From Phytohabitans maris (GTDB taxonomy: Bacteria; Actinomycetota; Actinomycetes; Mycobacteriales; Micromonosporaceae): a DNA stretch of 64,000 nt. Shown here piece after piece: positions 8,585 through 16,845 of the stretch (the stretch's first letter is position 1; every line of letters begins with the position of its first letter). The stretch is taken from assembly GCF_031085175.1 (NCBI RefSeq), contig NZ_JAVHUY010000023.1, positions 1 to 64,000 of the forward strand. Reading direction: 5' to 3'. A model generated the notes under the pieces. That model searched no databases, was not told the DNA's origin, and saw nothing but the letters and a program-made list of their open reading frames with translations. A program made the position numbers and the translations under genes.

Positions 8585-10090
8585 TTGACCTCGTCCATCA
8601 TTCCCCGCCGCGTGCTGTACAAGCCAGATGACGGCTACTTCGGCGACGCCAACCCCATCTATGCCGATGGCCGGTACCACATCTTCTACATCTTCTGCGC
8701 CAGCGACGACGTCGACCAGCTCAACGGCGTGTGGCGCGGTCTGGACTGGGCGCACATCGTCACCGACGACTTCGCCACGTTCGAAGAGCTACCGATGGCG
8801 CTCTACCGGGGGCGCCCGGAGGAGCGCGACCCCCTCGCCGGCGCCGGCTGCGTTGTCCAGCGAGGCCCGGACGACTACGTCATGTTCTACGGCGGCATCA
8901 ACCCGGATCCACCCCCGGGCCGGCCGGAACAGGTGGTGCTGCGAGCCGTCAGTTCCGACCTGGTGACCTGGACCAAGGACCCGAAGTGGGAGATCCGCAC
9001 CACGCCAGAGCACTACCTGCCGGACTGCTTCCGCGACCCGTTCGTCTGGCAGGACGCGGACAGCGGCGAGTGGCGAATGATCTTCGCCGGGCAGGTTCCG
9101 CTCACCAGCGGCCCCGAGCACCGGCGAGGTGCGGTCGGGTACGCGACCTCATCCGACCTGGAGACGTGGGAGTTCCACCCTCCGCTGTTCAACCCGGGCA
9201 CGACACTGACACCGGAATGCCCGGAATACTTCACCCACAACGGTCGGCACTACCTGGTCTACTCGTCGTACTCGGAACGGTTCGCGACCCGCTACCGAGT
9301 CGCGGACCAGTTCGGCGGTCCCTGGCAGATTCCGGAGCACGACGCCTTCGACAGCAATGATGTCTACGCCGCGAAGACCGTCACCGATGGCCAGCGACGC
9401 TTCTACGTCGGCTGGCTGGCAACCCGGGGTATGGACCGCGACCTCGGTCATCGCCAGTGGGGTGGTCACCTCGTCGCGCATGAGCTGACCTCGCGTGCCG
9501 ATGGGACGTGGGCCACCTCGCCGGTCCCTGAGTTCCTGCGACGTTTCGAGACACAGGACGTGCGGCCGTGCCCGCGGATCGGGGAATGGGATCTCGACTC
9601 GACGAGCGCCTCCTTCGACGGACCGGGCTTTGGCTGGTGCAGCCTTGGCCGGCTCGACGACACGTGCCTGCTCGACGTCACGATTGACGCCGGGTACACC
9701 GCCGAGGAGGTCGGTATCGGGCTGCGGACCAGCAGCGACTTCCAGAAAGCGCTGCTGATCCGGCTCGAGCCGCAGCACGGTCGAGTGGTCTTCGACCGGC
9801 GCCCGCATAAGATCGTCATTCCGTTCGATCCCGACGGCGACCGTGAGTACGTTTCCGCCGCGGACTTCGAGATCGAACGTCCTTTGCGGATCGACGAGTC
9901 AGGCAGGGTTCGCATCCAGGTCGTCCTCGACGGATCTTCGATCGTCGCCTACATCAACGATGTCGCCCTGTCCACCCGCGGCTACGGCCAGCCCGCTGGT
10001 GAGTGGGGCATCTACGCGGCGGGCGTGCACACGCCGGTGACCTTCCGCGACTTCCGCTTCGGAGTCGCTCGATCACGGTTGGGAGTCTGA
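8585..10090 (+). CDS. GH32/GH68-superfamily five-bladed propeller protein, divergent
   Basis: TTG 8585 with an upstream GGAG gives 501 residues. The protein follows the GH32-like layout: GDANP near residues 20-24 in place of WxNDP, CFRDPFVW near 150, and TPECPEYF near 210, so Asp, Asp and Glu are all kept. A C-terminal sandwich-like part follows (about 330-501). No signal peptide is seen. The altered first motif suggests a different substrate or reaction from the preceding invertase-type enzyme, for example a fructosyl conjugate or an anhydride. It sits 9 bases after that gene in the same operon. The family is clear, the specific activity is not. Confidence 0.75.
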   Translation: MTSSIIPRRVLYKPDDGYFGDANPIYADGRYHIFYIFCASDDVDQLNGVWRGLDWAHIVTDDFATFEELPMALYRGRPEERDPLAGAGCVVQRGPDDYVMFYGGINPDPPPGRPEQVVLRAVSSDLVTWTKDPKWEIRTTPEHYLPDCFRDPFVWQDADSGEWRMIFAGQVPLTSGPEHRRGAVGYATSSDLETWEFHPPLFNPGTTLTPECPEYFTHNGRHYLVYSSYSERFATRYRVADQFGGPWQIPEHDAFDSNDVYAAKTVTDGQRRFYVGWLATRGMDRDLGHRQWGGHLVAHELTSRADGTWATSPVPEFLRRFETQDVRPCPRIGEWDLDSTSASFDGPGFGWCSLGRLDDTCLLDVTIDAGYTAEEVGIGLRTSSDFQKALLIRLEPQHGRVVFDRRPHKIVIPFDPDGDREYVSAADFEIERPLRIDESGRVRIQVVLDGSSIVAYINDVALSTRGYGQPAGEWGIYAAGVHTPVTFRDFRFGVARSRLGV

Positions 10091-10092
10091 GT

Positions 10093-10917
10093 GTGACTGA
10101 TTGGCGCAGCGAACTTCAGGCCCGGATCGACGCACGGGCCCGCTCCGGCGAAGCCTTCATTCTCGCCGGAGCGGGTGTCGGGCTGGTGGGTAAGGCGGCA
10201 GTGTCGGCCGGCGTCGACGCCGTGATGACGTACAACATCGCCCGGTTCCGGATGGATGGCCACTCTTCCCTGCTCGGCTACCTGCCCTACGGCGATGCCA
10301 ACGGCATCACGCTCGATCTCGCGGCGCGCATCATCCCGGCCGCCGGGGGTACGCCGGTGATTGCCGGCGTCGGGGCCGCGGATCCGTACCGCGACCTCGG
10401 CCGGCTTCTCGACCAACTGCTGCGGCTTGGATACGCCGGAGTTGTCAACACCCCCACGTCCGGCACCTACGACGGAGCCTTCCGTGCCGAACTGGAGAAG
10501 GCCGGTCTGGGCTACGACCGCGAAGTCGAGATGGTCCGCATCTGCCGCCAGCGAGGGATCTTCTCGCTGGTCTATGTCTTCGACACCGATGACGCCCGGC
10601 GCATGGCCGAAGCCGGAGCCGACGCGATCTCGCCGCACCTGGGCACCACAGGCTCCTTCAGCGACTTGGAGGAGGCACTGCAGGACGCGGTCCACCGCAC
10701 CGAACAGATGGCACGGGCGGCCCGGGAAATCGCCCCGAACATCCACGTGATCGCCCACGGCGGCCCCCTGGAAACCCCCGCCGCAGTCGCCCGGGTGCTG
10801 GCCGAGACCTCCGCGGTCGGCTACATCGCGGGGTCCTCGCTCGAGCGGATACCGGTGAACGAGGCGGTGCGGGCGAGCACGAAACAGTTCCGCGCGATCC
10901 GGCTCCGGGCATCATGA
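10093..10917 (+). CDS. TIM-barrel protein, PEP-hydrolase-like / Tm-1 C-terminal domain family
   Basis: GTG 10093 (VTDWRSELQARI), preceded by GGGAG, gives 274 residues. Family landmarks are GAGVGLVGKAAVSAGVDAV near the N-terminus, YNIARFRMDGHSSLLGYLPYG, a DAN loop, and the C-terminal HGGPLETP and GSSLERIPVNEAV. This is the family annotated as phosphoenolpyruvate hydrolase-like, which also forms the C-terminal TIM-barrel of the plant Tm-1 protein. The next gene encodes the other half of Tm-1 (UPF0261), joined by an ATGA overlap. The reaction is not established, and the PEP hydrolase name should be read as a family label only. Confidence 0.8.
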   Translation: MTDWRSELQARIDARARSGEAFILAGAGVGLVGKAAVSAGVDAVMTYNIARFRMDGHSSLLGYLPYGDANGITLDLAARIIPAAGGTPVIAGVGAADPYRDLGRLLDQLLRLGYAGVVNTPTSGTYDGAFRAELEKAGLGYDREVEMVRICRQRGIFSLVYVFDTDDARRMAEAGADAISPHLGTTGSFSDLEEALQDAVHRTEQMARAAREIAPNIHVIAHGGPLETPAAVARVLAETSAVGYIAGSSLERIPVNEAVRASTKQFRAIRLRAS

Positions 10918-12158
10918 GCACCGACCGGCCATCCGTCGCCGTCATCGGGTCGCTGGACACCAAAAGCGAGGAGTTCGCCTATGCGCTGACCATCCTGCGC
11001 AGGGCCGGCATCGACCCGGTGATGATCGACTGCGGCGTGGTCGGCGATCCTGCCTGGCAGCCGGACATCGGCGCCGACGAGGTCGCCCGCGCCGCCGGGC
11101 ACAGCCTCGCCGAGATGCGCGGCCGCCGGCACGAGGCGGGGGAGCGAGGTCGCATCATCGAGCAGATGGCGCAGGGCACCGCGGTCGTCACCCGGCGCCT
11201 GTACGACGAAGGGCGGATCGCCGGCGCCTTCGGGATGGGCGGCGGACAGGGCTCCACCATGGTCAGCGCATCGCTGCGCGCGCTGCCCGTCGGTGTCCCG
11301 AAAATGCTGCTGTCGACCATGACGCCGGACAACGCCGGGGGCTACTTCGGCGGGCACGACCTCGCCTTCCTCTACTCGATCGCCGACATCTCGGGTCTGA
11401 ACCGGGTCACCCGGCAGGCCATCGCCAACGCCGCGAACGCGGTCGCCGGCATGGTACTGCAGCGGCCCGACGCCACCCCATCGACCGCGCCGCTCATCGG
11501 GATCACCATGTTCGGCACCACCACCCGTGCCGGGCACCGCATCCAAGAACGCCTCCACGCAGCTGGCTTCGAAACGGTGGTCTTCCACGCCGTCGGAAGC
11601 GGGGGGCGCGTACTTGACGGCATGATCGACGCAGGGGAGATCGCCGGTGTCGTCGACCTTACGCCCAGCGAGGTCACCGATGATCTGTTCGGCGGTGTCT
11701 TCACTGCTGGGCCCGACCGGATGCGCGCCGCCACCCGCGCGGCCATCCCCCGAGTCGTCGTCCCGGGTGCCGCGGCGCAGATCACGTTCGGTGCCAGACC
11801 GACCGTGCCCGGCCGCTTCCTCACCCCGAATCGTGTCCTGCTCTCCCACAGCCCCACCGTGACGATCGTGCGCGCCAACGCCACAGAATGCGCGCAGATC
11901 GGGAAAGAGCTGATGGATCGCATCGACGGCGCGGTCGCCACCGAAGTGGTGCTGCCCCGTGGCGGACTCTCCGACTACGAGATGGCCGGTGCCGCACTGG
12001 ACGATCCGGACGCGGACGAGGCCCTCTTCGACGCCGTTCGCGCGTCCGCGCCCGCCGGAGTCCCGGTGCTGGACAGACCGGAGGACATCAACGCGCCGAC
12101 CTTCGCCGACTTCGTCGTCGACCGCTTTCTCGCGCTATGGAACAGGAGTCTCACGTGA
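10914..12158 (+). CDS. UPF0261 / Tm-1-like ATP-binding domain protein
   Basis: A 414-residue protein starting MSTDRPSVAVIGSLDTKSEEF, the typical UPF0261 opening. The Gly-rich segment GAFGMGGGQGSTMVSASLRALPVG and the TPDNAGGYFGGHD region are also family marks, and the C-terminus RFLALWNRSLT is normal, so the gene is full length. Plant Tm-1 fuses this domain to the TIM-barrel encoded by the genes on either side here. The bacterial role is unknown. The coupling suggests that the two proteins work as one enzyme or complex, with ATP binding by this subunit. Confidence 0.85.
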   Translation: MSTDRPSVAVIGSLDTKSEEFAYALTILRRAGIDPVMIDCGVVGDPAWQPDIGADEVARAAGHSLAEMRGRRHEAGERGRIIEQMAQGTAVVTRRLYDEGRIAGAFGMGGGQGSTMVSASLRALPVGVPKMLLSTMTPDNAGGYFGGHDLAFLYSIADISGLNRVTRQAIANAANAVAGMVLQRPDATPSTAPLIGITMFGTTTRAGHRIQERLHAAGFETVVFHAVGSGGRVLDGMIDAGEIAGVVDLTPSEVTDDLFGGVFTAGPDRMRAATRAAIPRVVVPGAAAQITFGARPTVPGRFLTPNRVLLSHSPTVTIVRANATECAQIGKELMDRIDGAVATEVVLPRGGLSDYEMAGAALDDPDADEALFDAVRASAPAGVPVLDRPEDINAPTFADFVVDRFLALWNRSLT

Positions 12159-13105
12159 ACACGCTGATGGACAAGACCGCGATCCTGGATCGGATGCGCG
12201 CCCAAGTGGCCGCCGGCAGCCCGATCATCGGTGCCGGGGCCGGCATCGGGCTCTCCGCGAAGTGGGCCGCCGCCCGGGGCGCCGGCCAGGTGATCGGCTT
12301 CAACGCCGGCAAGTAGGGCCCCCCCGCCCCCCCCCCCCGGGGGGGGGGCGGGGGGGGGGGGCCCCCCCCCCCCGCCCCCCCCGCCGCCGCCCCCGACCTG
12401 ATCATCGTCTACAACTCGGGAAAGTACCGGATGGCCGGCCGCGGATCGACCGCCGGCTACCTCTGCTACGGCGACGGCAACGGGATCGTGGCGGACATGG
12501 CGCCGGAGGTCATCCCGATGGCCGCAGACGTCCCGGTCGTTGCCGGCGTCTGCGGGACAGACCCGTTCCGGATCATGCGCGTCTACCTCGAGCAGCTGGT
12601 CAAACTCGGCTACTGCGGCGTGCAGAACTTCCCCACCGTGGGCCTCATCGACGGCCTGTTCCGCCAAAGCTTGGAAGAGACCGGCATGGGCTACGACAAA
12701 GAAGTCGAGATGATCCGCGAAGCGGCCGGGTTCGGGCTGCTCACCACGCCCTACGTCTTCACAGAGGAGGAGGCCCGGCTGATGGTCGACGCCGGTGCCG
12801 ACATCATCGTGGCGCACATGGGCGTCACCGTTAAGGGGACGATCGGCGCCCAGACGTCTATGAGCCTCGACGACGCGGTTGCCCGATGCGACGCCATCGC
12901 GGGTGCGGCCAAGGCGGTCAACCCCGAGGTACTCGTCCTGTGCCACGGTGGCCCGATCGCTGAGCAGGACGAGGCCGCCTACGTCTTCCAGCACAGCCGC
13001 GACATCGTCGGCTTCTACGGCGCGAGCAGCACCGAGCGCATCCCCACCGAGCGGGCCATGACCGCCAAGATGCGTGAGTTCAAGGCCCTGAACCTGACCC
13101 GATGA
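12155..13105 (+). pseudogene. second TIM-barrel (Tm-1 C-terminal domain family) gene, interrupted
   Basis: GTG 12155 overlaps the UPF0261 stop and encodes the normal family start up to GLSAKWAAARGA. Ten unexpected codons (GQVIGFNAGK) then lead into an in-frame TAG (12314-12316) and an 80-base stretch of only G and C. Translation resumes in the same frame with DLIIVYNSGKYRMAGRGS, the normal next family segment, and continues to a normal C-terminus at 13105. The inserted codons plus the G/C run are extra to the family alignment. Either the gene is broken or the assembly is wrong here. ATG 12431 could start a shortened product. Confidence 0.75.
12316..12395. repeat. 80-base G/C-only, self-complementary low-complexity stretch
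   Basis: From the last base of the TAG at 12314-12316 up to base 12395 the sequence contains no A or T. Long C runs, then G runs, then C runs again make it able to fold on itself. It lies inside a conserved coding region and breaks it. Such a pattern is more like an artefact of sequencing or gap-filling at a hard hairpin than an evolved insert, although a real insertion cannot be excluded from sequence alone. Confidence 0.9.
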
Positions 13106-13127
13106 CCCCGACAAACGAGGAGCAGCC

Positions 13128-13445
13128 ATGTTCTCCGTCATGACCTTTGTCCGGCGACGCCCGGAGATGTCCCTCGAGGAGTTCGAGCACTACTGGCGGT
13201 CCGTTCACGTGCCTATCACGCTCGCTCACACCGCGGTGAAGCGGTATCGAATCGGCATCTACCGCGACACCATGGGAGATGGCATCACGCAGCCGTGGGA
13301 TGGATGGGCGATCCTGACGTACGAAAGCCGCGAGGCATGGGAAGCCGACGAGCAGTCGCCGGAGTCGATCGCTTCCCAACAGGACGTACCGAAGTTCCTC
13401 AGCGCCCTCCACGCGGTCGTTGTCGACACCACCGACTATCGCTAA
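13128..13445 (+). CDS. EthD-domain protein
   Basis: A 105-residue protein with the EthD ferredoxin-like fold pattern: VMTFVRRRPEMSLEEFEHYWRSVHVPI, then KRYRIGIYRD, then DGWAILTYESREAWEA. GAGGAG lies 9 bases before ATG 13128. Relatives are small dimeric proteins found beside oxidative or lyase enzymes, including one needed for the EthB P450 system and others that are dehydratases or decarboxylases in polyketide routes. It closes the rightward carbohydrate unit, 22 bases after the interrupted TIM-barrel gene. Its reaction here is unknown. Confidence 0.8.
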   Translation: MFSVMTFVRRRPEMSLEEFEHYWRSVHVPITLAHTAVKRYRIGIYRDTMGDGITQPWDGWAILTYESREAWEADEQSPESIASQQDVPKFLSALHAVVVDTTDYR

Positions 13446-13725
13446 GCCTTGATCCACCGATCGATGCCGTAGTGTGAATGACCGTGTCGGGCCACCGGGG
13501 ATCTGTCGTGGATGATCAGTCCCACGGCTTGGAGGCGACCCCGCCCTAGGCGTGGAACCTGCTCCACCGGCGCTATTTGTCACCCAAGGTGACATGAGGG
13601 CGCCGTGCGTCCTAGCAGGTGGGCTCGGGTTGGCTCGCCGCGTTCCGTTTCGTTTGCATGATCCTGGCGGCCGCGGGTGGGGATGGGTGTTTGCGGCCGG
13701 ACCCGCAACTGGAAAGGTTGCGGGC
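13446..13725. other. intergenic region with a short hairpin
   Basis: No gene is supported in these 280 bases. A perfect small inverted repeat, TGTCACC (13578-13584) / GGTGACA (13588-13594) with a three-base loop, is the only clear structure. It may be a weak terminator or an operator. Transition to the damaged genes that follow suggests a recombination scar on this side of the carbohydrate locus. Confidence 0.5.
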
Positions 13726-14062
13726 GTGGAGCCTGAGAAGGAACGACCGGTGCGACAGGCGACGGCGCGTGACGCGGTTGTGGTTGCCGAGCTGCTGGAC
13801 GCCTTCAACCGGGAGTTCGACACGCCGTCACCGGGGACGAAGGTGCTTGCCTCGCGCCTTCGGCGTCTGGTGGCGGGGGAGGAGCTGGTGGCCGTTCTCG
13901 GCGGCGAACCGCCCGTCGGGGTCGCGATCATGTCGTTCCGTCCGAGTGTCTGGTACGAGGGTCCGGTCGCGACCCTGGATGAGCTCTATGTGCGGCCCGG
14001 CATGCGTGGGCGGCGGTTCGGCCACGCCATGTTGGAGGCCGTGTGCCGGCTGGCGCGGGCAC
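13726..14062 (+). pseudogene. GNAT N-acetyltransferase, 3' third missing
   Basis: GTG 13726, 6 bases after a GGAAAGG site, opens a GNAT protein: VRQATARDAVVVAELLDAFN, then LDELYVRPGMRGRRFGHAML, the acetyl-CoA-binding loop, then EAVCRLARARE. At about 14060 the similarity stops. The normal last segment, the one holding the FYERHGF-type beta strands, is absent and the sequence becomes histidine-kinase coding in another frame. A deletion joining the two genes is the simple explanation. A chimeric product would be read on to 14481 but its tail would be out of frame with the kinase. Confidence 0.7.
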
Positions 14063-14693
14063 GAGAAAGCCGCGCGGCAGCGCGAGGCCGCACTCGACCA
14101 GTTGCTCACCCAGTCCGCCGTCGCGCTGACGTTCATGGTAGTGCTCTCCGCCGGTCTGGGCTGGCTCGTCGCCGGGCGGATCCTGGGCCGGCTCGCCGCC
14201 ATCACCGCCACCGCGCACCGCCTTTCCACAGTGGACCTGCCGCACGCGCGGATCGGCCTGGCCGGCCCGGACGACGAACTCAAGGGCCCGCCCCCATGCC
14301 GGCACAGCGGGCGTACGCGTGCACTTCACGCACGGTCCCGCACCAGCTGTCGGCGACCCCGTCCTCCTCGAATGGCTGGTCGCCAACCTCGTCGGCAACG
14401 CGATACGCCACAACCACTCCGGCGGCTGGCTCACCGTGGCGACATCCACACAGGACGGTGCGGCGGCGCTGCTGGAAGTGACCAACAGCGGGCCCGTCGT
14501 GCGATCCCACGAGGCCGACTCCCTCTTCGACCCGTTCCGCCGCCTGGACAACGCCAACCACGCCAACGACAACGGCTTCGGCCTCGGACTCTCCATCGTC
14601 CGCGCCATCACCGACGCCCACCATGGAACGGTCTCCCTGCACCCCCGCGCCGAACGCGGACTAGCCGTGCGGGTAGCACTCCCCCGACGCTGA
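14060..14693 (+). pseudogene. sensor histidine kinase remnant (HAMP + ATPase, HisKA deleted)
   Basis: Two in-frame pieces of one kinase remain. Frame two (14060 to about 14285) encodes a membrane helix and HAMP region: FMVVLSAGLGWLVAGRILGR, then LAAITATAHRLS and LAGPDDEL. From about 14300 a different frame encodes the ATPase domain: LLEWLVANLVGNAIRHNHSGG (N box), SLFDPFRRLD and GFGLGLSIVRAI (G box), ending at 14693. The N-terminal sensor, the whole HisKA phospho-acceptor domain and the frame are lost between them. It cannot autophosphorylate. No response regulator lies beside it. Confidence 0.75.
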
Positions 14694-14699
14694 CGACGG

Positions 14700-15452
14700 T
14701 TACCGCGTGTGAGTGGCGTCGGCACCGGAGCTCGGGCTGGACCGTCGAGGTCTGAGCAGTAGGGCGGCGAGTTCGGTGTCGATGACCTCGATGGCGTAGG
14801 GGGTGGTGTCGGGGGTGATCGGGCGTAGCAGGCCGAATACTTCCATGGAGACGAGGCCGTGCAGGTGCACAAACAGGTCGAGCCATGCGGCGAGGGCCTC
14901 TGTCGGCAGCTGCTGTCCGTGCCGTTTGGACCAGGTTTGGAGCTGTTCGGCGGTGCCTGGTGACTGGCGGGCGGCGCGCCGGTGCAGCGTGTCGGGGTTG
15001 AGGCGTTCTTCTGCGTAGGCGCGGGCGACTAGTCCGAGGGTGAACCGGCCGATGCGGGTGCCGGCCCGCACGGTGTGTTCGGGTGGCGCGATGTAGCCGG
15101 GGACCGGCGTGCCGTAGGCGAGCCCGAATTCGGCCGGGTGGGCTACGGCCCAGGCCCGGTACGCGTGCATGACCCCGTGGAGCGCCTCTCCCACGTCGTC
15201 GTGCGCGCCGCCGGCTTCGACGGCGTCGGCGTGCGCGTCGAACGCGGCGACGATGAGGTCGGTCAGCAGTTCGTCGCGGCTCGGGAAGTACCGGTAGAGG
15301 GCGGAGACGGCGATCCCGACGTCACGGGCGACGGCGCGCAGGGACAGGCCGGCGGCCCCGGACCGGCGCAGTTCCTCGAGGGCGGCGGTGCGGATGGCGG
15401 CGAGCAACTCCTGACGGCGGCGGGCCCGTAGGCCGGTGGAAGCGGTCGTCAT
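14700..15452 (-). CDS. TetR/AcrR-family regulator
   Basis: ATG 15452 gives 250 residues. The N-terminal DNA-binding domain is clear: ARRRQELLAAIRTAALEELRRSGAAGLSLRAVARDVGIAVSALYRYF is read in this order over residues 9-55 (shown as the motifs LSLRAVARDVGIAVSALYRY). The C-terminal ligand domain is of the TetR_C_33/WHG type (HPAEFGLAYGTPVPGY). It is transcribed away from the membrane-protein gene at 15570, with two palindromic sites between them, so it most likely represses both genes until a small lipophilic ligand binds. Confidence 0.9.
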   Translation of the reverse strand: MTTASTGLRARRRQELLAAIRTAALEELRRSGAAGLSLRAVARDVGIAVSALYRYFPSRDELLTDLIVAAFDAHADAVEAGGAHDDVGEALHGVMHAYRAWAVAHPAEFGLAYGTPVPGYIAPPEHTVRAGTRIGRFTLGLVARAYAEERLNPDTLHRRAARQSPGTAEQLQTWSKRHGQQLPTEALAAWLDLFVHLHGLVSMEVFGLLRPITPDTTPYAIEVIDTELAALLLRPRRSSPSSGADATHTR

Positions 15453-15474
15453 CCCACCATGGTCACACAAAGCG

Positions 15475-15537
15475 AGAACAGTGTTCTTGACAGACCTGGA
15501 AAGAAGAGCGATGCTCTTGTCGAGAACACTGTTCGCT
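15475..15537 (+). promoter_or_regulatory. paired TetR-type operators in divergent spacer
   Basis: Two near-palindromes with the core GAACA-S-TGTTC occur: AGAACAGTGTTCTT (15475-15488) and GAGAACACTGTTCGCT (15522-15537). They are inverted copies of each other. A third small palindrome, AAGAGC-GAT-GCTCTT, lies between them (15504-15518). They lie between the TetR gene and the membrane-protein gene, the usual place for TetR control of both promoters. Confidence 0.75.
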
Positions 15538-15569
15538 ATTTGTTCGGCCTTGCCTGGGAGGTCCCTTCC

Positions 15570-16535
15570 ATGACGACCGCCGCCACTGCGACGACCGCAC
15601 CGACCGACGCCCGCGACCTGTTCACCAACCGGTGGCTGCTGCTGTTCCTCGCCGTCTGGGCGGCCGCCACCGTCTATATCTTCACGACCGACCGGTCCGT
15701 GCTGCCGCTTAGCGACCAGGAGCCGATCGGGTACTTCGCCGGCATTGGCGGCGGCATCGTCAGCCTGGCCGTCCTGTTCTGCCTCGTGCAGCGCCGTGCA
15801 CCGCTCGACCACCGCAACGCCCCCGACTTCCGCAATCCCGGCAAGGAGACTGCCGGCCTACTGGCTTGGATGGCAGCGGTCCTGGCGGTCGGCAGCCTGT
15901 TCGACATCCGCACACACATCGCGTTCGTCGGGCTCGCCCCCGGCGCGCAGGCGGTCTGGGACCAGCAGACCCCCACGACCACCCTCACCTGGGCGATCTT
16001 CAATTTCGTCACCCTCGCGGTGCTGCCGTACTGGTTCTTCCGCTACCGGCTGGGCTATCGCCCGGACAGCATGCTGCTGCGCTTCGACCGGCCCAAGGTG
16101 TGGGTGCCGTACGCCATCCTCGTCGGACTCCCGCCGATCTTCTTCGTCGCCACCCCGGAGTACTACACGACCTCAGTCGCCGGGCACGCGCTCACCCTCG
16201 CGCTGTTCACCCTCGGGTCGTTCCTGCCCATCATGGTCACGACCCAGGCGCTGCTGACCCCGCGGCTGTCGGTCCTGGCGCGATCCTGGGTGACCGGATC
16301 GGTCCTGTCCGCCCTCGCATACGGCGCCCTCAACATCACCGAGGCGTTCCTCGCCTGGGGGTCACTCGCGCAGCTCGCCCTGTCCCTCGCCTGGTTCATG
16401 CAGGTCGCGTTCTGGGGTCTCGCGAAGGCCGTCACCACGCTGCGGACCGGCAACGCCTGGCTGCACATCGCGACCACCCACACCATCCACCTCGCCGAGG
16501 CTCCAGCCGTTGCGACCACCTTCGACCTGCGATGA
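15570..16535 (+). CDS. multi-pass membrane protein, unknown function
   Basis: ATG 15570 gives 321 residues with about eight hydrophobic segments: near residues 23-41, 55-74, 95-113, 139-158, 175-193, 205-225, 240-258 and 265-285. No known motif was recognised. CPBP-type metal ligands and transporter signatures are both absent. It sits opposite a TetR regulator with palindromic operators between them, a setting common for drug or lipid-response membrane proteins. A four-base ATGA overlap couples it to a tiny membrane protein gene downstream. Confidence 0.7.
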   Translation: MTTAATATTAPTDARDLFTNRWLLLFLAVWAAATVYIFTTDRSVLPLSDQEPIGYFAGIGGGIVSLAVLFCLVQRRAPLDHRNAPDFRNPGKETAGLLAWMAAVLAVGSLFDIRTHIAFVGLAPGAQAVWDQQTPTTTLTWAIFNFVTLAVLPYWFFRYRLGYRPDSMLLRFDRPKVWVPYAILVGLPPIFFVATPEYYTTSVAGHALTLALFTLGSFLPIMVTTQALLTPRLSVLARSWVTGSVLSALAYGALNITEAFLAWGSLAQLALSLAWFMQVAFWGLAKAVTTLRTGNAWLHIATTHTIHLAEAPAVATTFDLR

Positions 16536-16663
16536 CCGCGACCTTGCTGGCCCACACCGCGCACCTCGCACCCCACAGCGGCGCCGAGGGATACACCGGG
16601 GTCGTGCTCCTGCTCATCGGCGCGGCGATGGTCCTGTGGTGGACCCGTCGACGAGACAGTTGA
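16532..16663 (+). CDS. 43-residue single-pass membrane peptide
   Basis: The ATG overlaps the stop of the preceding membrane-protein gene (ATGA). The product has one helix (GVVLLLIGAAMVLWW) followed by a basic cytoplasmic end TRRRDS. Overlap and codon use suggest it is really translated. It may be a small partner of the upstream protein. No family was recognised. The 182 bases between it and the convergent MFS gene hold no supported gene. Confidence 0.5.
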   Translation: MTATLLAHTAHLAPHSGAEGYTGVVLLLIGAAMVLWWTRRRDS

Positions 16664-16845
16664 AGAAGAGGGCACGATGGCGACGCCCGTTGGGACGACC
16701 CGCGGATCAAGACGGCGCCGCGCATGACCGTCGAGCTCCTGGACAGCTTCAACGCCAACGATTCGGCGGTGACCTGGGACAGCCGGAACGGTCAGTCGAA
16801 CGCTTACCAAGTGCCGGCGGTCGTACACATCCGAGGCGCTGGCCG

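Noticed and set aside
7121-8755. Long minus-strand open frame of 544 codons across the GH32 gene
   Set aside because: It is antisense to a clear GH32 gene with all catalytic motifs. Its translation has no recognisable domain, and such mirror frames are normal in high-GC coding DNA.
12316-12395. G-rich stretch as a regulatory G-quadruplex
   Set aside because: It lies in the middle of a conserved coding sequence and includes both G and C runs; an assembly or sequencing artefact is the simpler reading.
16677-16845. Short frame MTVELLDSFN... before the convergent MFS gene
   Set aside because: Only about 40 plausible residues, then it turns into antisense of the MFS gene. No ribosome site was found.
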